This document shows, piece by piece, positions 58,424 to 64,000 of a DNA stretch of 64,000 nt; the first letter of the stretch is position 1, and every line of letters begins with the position of its first letter. The position numbers were made by a program, and so were the translations under genes. Source of the stretch: Capitulum mitella (Eukaryota; Arthropoda; Thecostraca; Pollicipedomorpha; Pollicipedidae). The stretch is from NCBI GenBank assembly GCA_030062745.1, contig CP099839.1, positions 35,931,293-35,995,292 of the forward strand, given 5' to 3'. Below the pieces are notes generated by a model. The model saw only the letters and a program-made list of their open reading frames with translations, ran no database searches and was not told the origin of the DNA.

Positions 58424-59840
58424 TGTGATTGACTTACGTAGTCGTGTGGCTTCTAGGACATTTTATTCCAGGTGCCTGTGAAACAATTTTTAGTACTGAA
58501 ATCACCGCCAATACCGTGCTTCATTATATCCCATGACGTTGGGATGAGAAAAGCCATATTATGTGTGGATTGTCCAATGAGCTAAAACAGATAAAGAAGT
58601 AAATAAATTACACGTTACTCCAATACAGCAGAGCTTGAAATTCATCACGTCACGTCGCCAGCAACTCCTTGCGTCATGCCAGGTCTGAATAACCTCAGCA
58701 GATACTGAAGGAGTGTTCCCACTGTCGGTCTCTGCCGGAATATCTCGCTCCCACCCGTTACCGGCGGACCGCTCTGGCGGCCCGGCGGCGCCTCCTCAGG
58801 CCTGGCCGCTCGCCGGGTCTCGGCGCGCCCGAGCGGGCCATGACCTGTCATCCGCGCCGAATTCGTCTCGCTCCAGCGGCCGTCTAACTGCGCCTCGCCG
58901 CCCGATCTGGGTAAAGTGCCGCCGAGACGACCTCCCGCTGCATTCCGGCGCAGATGCCGCGCCAGATACGCCCCGCAGCCCGGCGACAATCGCTGTGCGC
59001 AGGCGTCTTCCGCGGCGCACTGCGGCAGACCTGACTGTGAACGTCGTCGGACGGTGCGATGTTTCCAGCTGTGGCATTGCAGCCGGAAGCCGACCGGCAA
59101 AACCATGTACGTCACCCAGTAGCTCTGTACAATGCTCGGGACGTGGCGCTGGAGTCACGATCTTCGGCCAGCCGACACCACGACCGCGTTGGACCACCTG
59201 TTTTGGTGCGTGGCTCTAAAACAGGCCGTTAGATTCCATCACAGATGTTGGTCGGCGCCGCCGCGTCTGTTATTGTTTCGCCGCTATTTAATCAACCGGT
59301 TAGCCGCACGGATGCTGTTAGTCTCGGCTTATCACCACAGTCATCACAGCCACGGCGCCTATCTAATCTGAGCATCCATTTTGATCGTAAAAATGTTGGT
59401 AACGCCATAGGCCCGGAACTATCTCGTATTTTGATCACCTAAAACGCCGAATGCATAAGTTACGATGCAGCTGCGAGGGAGAAGCCCGGGTTTCTAATCA
59501 ACATTGTAATGGGCGTCACGCGGCGCCGGTCGTGTCTGAAAGCCGCCGCTCTCGGCCGACCCAGTGGGCCGGCTCGGGCGGCCGGCCCAGCGAGAGCGCC
59601 GCCCGGCCGGGCGTCCTCCACAAATCACCGGACGCGCCGCCGCCGCATTTGCGCCGCGGGCGCCGGCGTGAAGTCGTCGGGTGCGCCGCCGCCGGCGACA
59701 GGGTGCGGCCGGACGGGGTCCGACTGGACTGCTGAGGTCAGATACCGGAGGCTCGGGACGAAGCCGAGTCTGTCAGGCTCCAGCGGAGAGTCTTGAGCCA
59801 CCGCCTGGGACCGGCCGGCTGCCGACGGAGAGAGTGTCAG
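58424..59840. other. unique DNA, no supported gene
   Basis: AT-rich to about 58640 (probably the LINE 3' tail and flank), GC-rich at 58730-59200 and 59500-59840. A 168-codon + frame (58713-59219) overlaps 156- and 133-codon minus frames, so none can be preferred. Confidence 0.4.
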
Positions 59841-59844
59841 GTAC

Positions 59845-60560
59845 ATGGAGGACGGACCTGGGCTTTGTTAGGTCAACAGAGGACGGACCTGGGCTCCGTA
59901 TGGTCAACAGAGGACGGACCTGGGCTCCGTTTGGTCAACAGAGGACGGACCTGGGCTCCGTCTGGTCAACAGAGGATGGACCTGGGTTCCGTCAGGTCAA
60001 CAGAGGACGGACCTGGGCTCCGTCTGGTCAACAGAGGACGGACCTGGGCTCCGTCTGGTCAACAGAGGACGGACCTGGGCTCCGTCTGGTCAACAGAGGA
60101 CGGACCTGGGCTCCGTCTAGGTCAACAGAGGACGGACCTGGGCTCCGTCTGGTCAACAGAGGACGGACCTGGGCTCCGTCAGGTCAGCAGAGGACGGACC
60201 TGGGCTCCGTCTGGTCAACAGAGGACGGACCTAGTCTCCATCTGGTCAACAGAGGACGGACATGGGCTCCGTCTGGTCAACAGAGGACGGACCTAGTCTC
60301 CATCTGGTCAACAGAGGACGGACCTGGGCTCCGTCTGGTCAACATAGGACGGACCTGGGCTCTGTCTGGTCAACAGAGGACGGACCTGGACTCCGTTAGG
60401 TCAACAGAGGACGGACCTGGGCTCCGTTAGGCCAACAGAGGACGGGCCTGGGCTCCGTCAGGTCAACAGAGAACGGACCTGGGCTCCGTCAGGTCAACAG
60501 AGGATGGACCCGGACTCTGGCAGGTCAGCAGAGGACGGGCCTGGGCTCTGTCAAGTCCAC
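59845..60560. repeat. 31-bp minisatellite, about 23 copies
   Basis: ggacggacctgggctccg recurs every 31 bp from 59881 (next at 59912), with small substitutions and one extra base near 60120. It is the longest regular array by copy number in the window. As 31 is not a multiple of 3, each frame reads a 31-residue super-repeat. The 249- and 167-codon + ORFs here are artefacts of this. Confidence 0.97.
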
Positions 60561-60779
60561 GAAGCACGGACCCAGGGGGATAAGCTTCTCACTGCTAGAT
60601 CAGGCCCGTAATGCCAAATGAAACCCTGAATGCCGCAAAAGGACTCAGACCAGCGGGTCACCACGTGCTCCGCTGAGTCATTTGATTGAAGGTAGTGACC
60701 AGCTCTAGTCCTCTGACTAAAGGTAGGCACAAGCTTCACAAGTCATCTGACTGGCCTATCAAAAGGCCAGTTCTACTGG

Positions 60780-61280
60780 CCTGTTGGTTCAGGACTCTGT
60801 CTGAGGCCTTAGGCTTGATGGTCCATGACTCTGACTGAGTGTAGAGGCCCTGTTACTCCATGACTCTGACTGAGGGCGGCGGATGGGGTCGACCCCGCTT
60901 GGGACGCCTTCGCTGTACCGTGCAGCGCATTCCAGATGCGCACCGATAACAGGTCGGGCTCAGCGCCGACTGCGCGCTGGCCGGCGCCACCAAATCGAAG
61001 CCGCGGGCGGCCGGCGCCGCCTATCAAAACAGGCCGCTCGCGAGGGGCTGACCGGGCCGGCGCGGCCTCGAGCGGAGCCGGGCAGAGGCAGGCCGGGCTG
61101 AGCCGAGCCGTCTGCCGGGCCGGGCCGTGTTCGCGGCCGTGTAGTAGCCGCTGGTCGGGCCGATCCGTGGTCCGCAGGCGTCGCTGTCGGACAGCGTTAG
61201 TGCGCGCAGTGGGCACGACGCCGGACCGGTCTGCGGCGGTCTACACGTCCAGCGCCGCCCGCCAGGCTCCGCCCGCCAGT
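60780..61280. other. GC-rich unique DNA before the ratchet-like site
   Basis: Two near-identical ctgactgag-gactctgactgag words lie at 60825-60875. The remainder is CpG-rich with overlapping unrecognised frames on both strands. Confidence 0.4.
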
Positions 61281-61285
61281 AAAAG

Positions 61286-61307
61286 GCCGCATAAACGCCG
61301 CATAAAC
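61286..61307 (+). promoter_or_regulatory. duplicated GCCGCATAAAC motif
   Basis: GCCGCATAAAC occurs at 61286-61296 and again at 61297-61307, directly abutting, followed by ATTTACG at 61313. CATAAA/TTTATG cores resemble posterior Hox or Caudal-type sites, and ATAAAC resembles forkhead half-sites. It lies 50 bp upstream of the fused splice site. Confidence 0.25.
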
Positions 61308-61330
61308 GGCATGATTTACGCGCAGCTCTG

Positions 61331-61402
61331 ATAACATCTCATTTACTTGTTGCAGGTAAGCGGTGCCGGGAGGCGGCGGCGGCGGCCGGCAGTCGGCGGG
61401 AC
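61331..61402 (+). promoter_or_regulatory. recursive splice site with RS-exon donor
   Basis: A branch-like ctgataac, the tract tctcatttacttgttg and CAG end at 61355 and are followed at once by GTAAGCG, fusing acceptor and donor. A second donor, GGGAC|GTGAGTAC, lies 47 nt downstream at 61402|61403, so 61356-61402 could be a recursive-splicing exon. 47 nt is not a multiple of 3. After a phase-2 exon the segment would give an immediate TAA, as expected for a segment normally skipped by resplicing. The minus strand reads through as an open frame, so the alternative is chance. Confidence 0.42.
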
Positions 61403-62019
61403 GTGAGTACGGACAGAGCACGGCGGCCGAAAACGGACCGGGGCTTGCCGTCAGCGGCCGCCGTCTGCACGCGGTCGGCGCTGCGGCCCGGTGCAGGGCG
61501 GACGGTTGGCGCGCATGTTGTGCAGGAAAGGTCGCCGGAGGAGTGGGAGGTGTGTGTCTCGCCGCGGATTGGGCGTCGTGGGACCAGCTGCGGCCTGGCA
61601 CCGGAGCGGGGATTTTGAAGCTGTGGCTTTGGTGGAAACGTGGCGTTGTTTCGTTCATGCCGCGATGAGCGGCGCCTGTGTCGTCGTCATCACGTCGACC
61701 AGTCTCCCATATCCGTCCCGCATGCACTGCCTAGTCGCAGCAGATCGGGCTCGACATGCAAGCCGGCGCTGTCCGGCGTTTGGCCAGGTCGGCGCCGCCG
61801 TGGCCGGGCCTGCGGTGTAACGGTGCCGCCAGGGAGCCGCGGCCGCCGGTCCGGCCGCCCGGCTGGGTCGCCGCCTCCGACCGGGTCACGGGTCGCCGGC
61901 TGATGGTTGATTCGGCGCTTTTACGACGCATCGACGGGCCGACGATGAGCGCGGCGGCCTGTGGGAGCGTGGCCGGCCGGCTGATTTGGACCGGAGGCCG
62001 CGGCCCGGGCAGAGCCGAG

Positions 62020-62130
62020 CGGAGCTGGGATCGGCCGACTGCGGCGCCGCACCGCGCCGACCGTCCTGACCGGAGCCGGGGTCGGCCGACTGCGGCTCCA
62101 CACCGCGCCGACCGTCCCGACAGGCGTTCC
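62020..62130. repeat. 51-bp tandem duplication
   Basis: tcggccgactgcgg is at 62031 and 62082, and the following ccgcgccgaccgtcc is repeated as well. Two copies only, highly similar. Confidence 0.85.
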
Positions 62131-63999
62131 TCGGCCGCGGCCCTCGATGCTGCAGCCGGTGGCCAACTGTTCTTCTGGTCGTCAGGTCATTAAGGGTTCT
62201 TTCGGCGCTGACAGCCTGCCTTGGATTCACGCCGCGTCCGTACATCATTCTGTCGGCGCGTACAGGACATCTGGGCCTAGTCCGGACAGTGTTTTCGCGG
62301 TCTGGCCGCGCGAGGCTCCGTGTTATCCAGACCATTAGATGACATCTCTTCCAGGAAGAAAGCGACTTTAATTTAATGTTCTCGAGGAACGTAAATTATT
62401 TTCCTGGTTCGTGACGATCGCTGTAATCGAGAAATCAGAGCTGTACCGCAGCCTGTCAAAGTGAACGCACTCTGACGAGCCTCGACACCGGCGAGGCGGG
62501 CGTTTCCGAGCGGGGAAGGCTTCTTCCATTCTGCAGCGTCCTGTGCGCGCGCTGGATGCCGATCCCGGGCGGGAACAATAGGCGAGCGCCGGTAATGAAG
62601 TTGGCTCGGCGGACGCAGCCTGCCGCTCGGCGTCATCAACTCGTGCCGAAGGTCAGTCGGGGTCACCTTCCGGCGTGAAAAATGGCCTCGTCCGGGCCGG
62701 CCGCCACGAGAGCGGACCCGTCCGTATCCCGGCCGATTTACGGCGACGCCCGCCGTAATTGATTTCGATTTACCCGTTATTAGCGTCCTCCTGAGTAATG
62801 CGATTGCAGCGGCGCGGGCGCGGCGCTCGGTCAGCCGGACCGGGCCGGACGGAGACCGGCCGCCCGGTCCGCCGGGGGTCGCGGCCCTGGCTCGCCGAAT
62901 CTAGGTCAGCTGATCACAGCAGTGACCCCGTGCTCTCCGATATCGGCCCTGCAGAATTAATGATTCCCCGGACCGTTAATGTTCACGATTTCTAATCATT
63001 GGCATGGCTGAAGGCCGGTGTGCGTGGTTACGCAGCGTACGTGTCCAGGTGACCGTGCTGCGGATCAGACCGCTGTATGGGACCGTCACAGCCGGCCACA
63101 CCAGCTGCGCGCGACTCACGGACGGCCCTCCACGAAACCCAACGTAATCCGTCACTCAAGATTCTGCTGCGCTGGACATCTCTTCTCGCCTACATATGTG
63201 GAATGCACTGAAGAAGGGTTTCGGCTATCGTCGAACAACCCAGCGGCACGTACACGCCACCAAGCGGGGCACGCCCACTCGTGTGACGCAGTAACCAGAT
63301 ACAGGGCCGGGTCGGATTAGCGGAGTCACCGGCGTCGTCCCACACGGCTGATCCCATCGCTGATACATATTCGGCTCGCATGAAAACGGGCTCCTCCGGA
63401 GCGATGAGCCAGCTGCTCCAAATCCATCTCGCAACAGCCGCTCCGATTTTTATTTGCATGTCGGTCGGCGTCGGCGTGCTCTGTGCGCCACCCACGCGCG
63501 CGCGCAGCGTGCACCTGGGAGCGGCTATCGCCGGGCCGATCTGTGAGAGGTGCTCCGGCCCGACGTAATGAAGGCGACACGTTCTAACAGCTGGCGGCGC
63601 CGCCGGACCGCCGCCGAGCCAATAACAAACACGTCAATTTCTCAAACAGGCTAATAACACGCCGGGTGAAAACGGTGCCGGCCGACCGCTGCCCGCCCGG
63701 CCCGCGGTTCGGCCGCCGGCTCGGCGACGGCACGGTGCTGCTCGGTCGAGACGCACCAGGAGTGGCTCGGCGGCGGCGGCCGGGCGCGCTGCCGCCGCCG
63801 GGGGTGGGCGCGCTCGGCCAGTCACTTGGGCGGCGCCCCAATTAAGTGGCGGCTCCGAAACGGGCTCCGGTGTCCGACGGCGTAGTGTGGGCCCGGCCTG
63901 AGCCAGCTCATCAGAGCCGCAGTTCATTTGGAGCGGCCCAGTCGGCGGCCGGCTCAGCGCGTGCCGGCGCCGTGCTGCTGACCATCTGGCAGGCAGGAG
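62130..63999. other. GC-rich unique DNA with AT-motif patches
   Basis: No supported gene. Homeodomain-like cores cluster at 62755-62805 (gtaattgatt, gttattag, agtaatgcgatt) and at 62955-63000 (gaattaatgatt, gttaatg, tctaatcattgg) inside CpG-rich DNA. Open frames on both strands are short or Arg-rich. The block continues beyond the window. Confidence 0.4.
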
Positions 64000-64000
64000 T

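Noticed and set aside
59681..60430. 249-codon + ORF
   Set aside because: Generated by the 31-bp minisatellite. Its 31-residue periodicity follows directly from the repeat.

Overview
This looks like nuclear DNA from an animal, probably an arthropod. It carries an interstitial array of TTAGG, the arthropod telomere repeat, at 2821-2932. It has no tightly packed genes, no Shine-Dalgarno-led ORFs, and it has eukaryotic splice signals, a decayed non-LTR retrotransposon tail and many tandem repeats. The strongly CpG-rich, GC-rich DNA with dense minisatellites would suit a crustacean such as a barnacle, but that is a guess. No complete protein-coding gene can be supported. Most long open frames are by-products of GC-rich or tandemly repeated DNA.

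Layout. GC-rich, CpG-rich blocks of 0.5-3 kb alternate with more AT-rich blocks throughout. 1-2000 is GC-rich with a 59-bp minisatellite at its left edge. 2345-4450 is AT-rich and holds about three diverged copies of a ~0.9-1.04 kb tandem unit with the TTAGG array inside. 4450-9310 is GC-rich and ends in a large 24-28-bp minisatellite. 9310-30130 alternates, with minisatellites at 15889, 18123, 18897, 19192, 19840, 21187, 23589, 25888 and 29541. 30230-35880 is mostly unique DNA with a 55-bp CRE-containing array at 34010. 35880-38850 is the best candidate for genic DNA. 38850-54500 is mostly AT-richer unique DNA with a 144-bp (TC)n tract. 54505-62130 holds more minisatellites, a LINE pseudogene and a recursive-splice-like site. 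62130-64000 is GC-rich unique DNA with homeodomain-type AT motifs.

Possible gene content. Two short coding-like segments on the + strand, 36904-37001 and 38184-38284, each begin with ATG, end at a good 5' splice site in phase 2 and use almost only G/C-ending codons. They could be alternative first exons of one gene, or the second could contribute a 24-nt microexon (38261-38284). Two fused acceptor/donor sites on the same strand (28820|28821 and 61355|61356) have the form of ratchet points used for recursive splicing of very long introns. My favoured but unproven reading is that the window lies in long introns of a large + strand gene, with repeat-driven and regulatory DNA filling the space. 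Weaker exon candidates are at 13077, 50101, 52533 and 57900. None could be assigned to a family.
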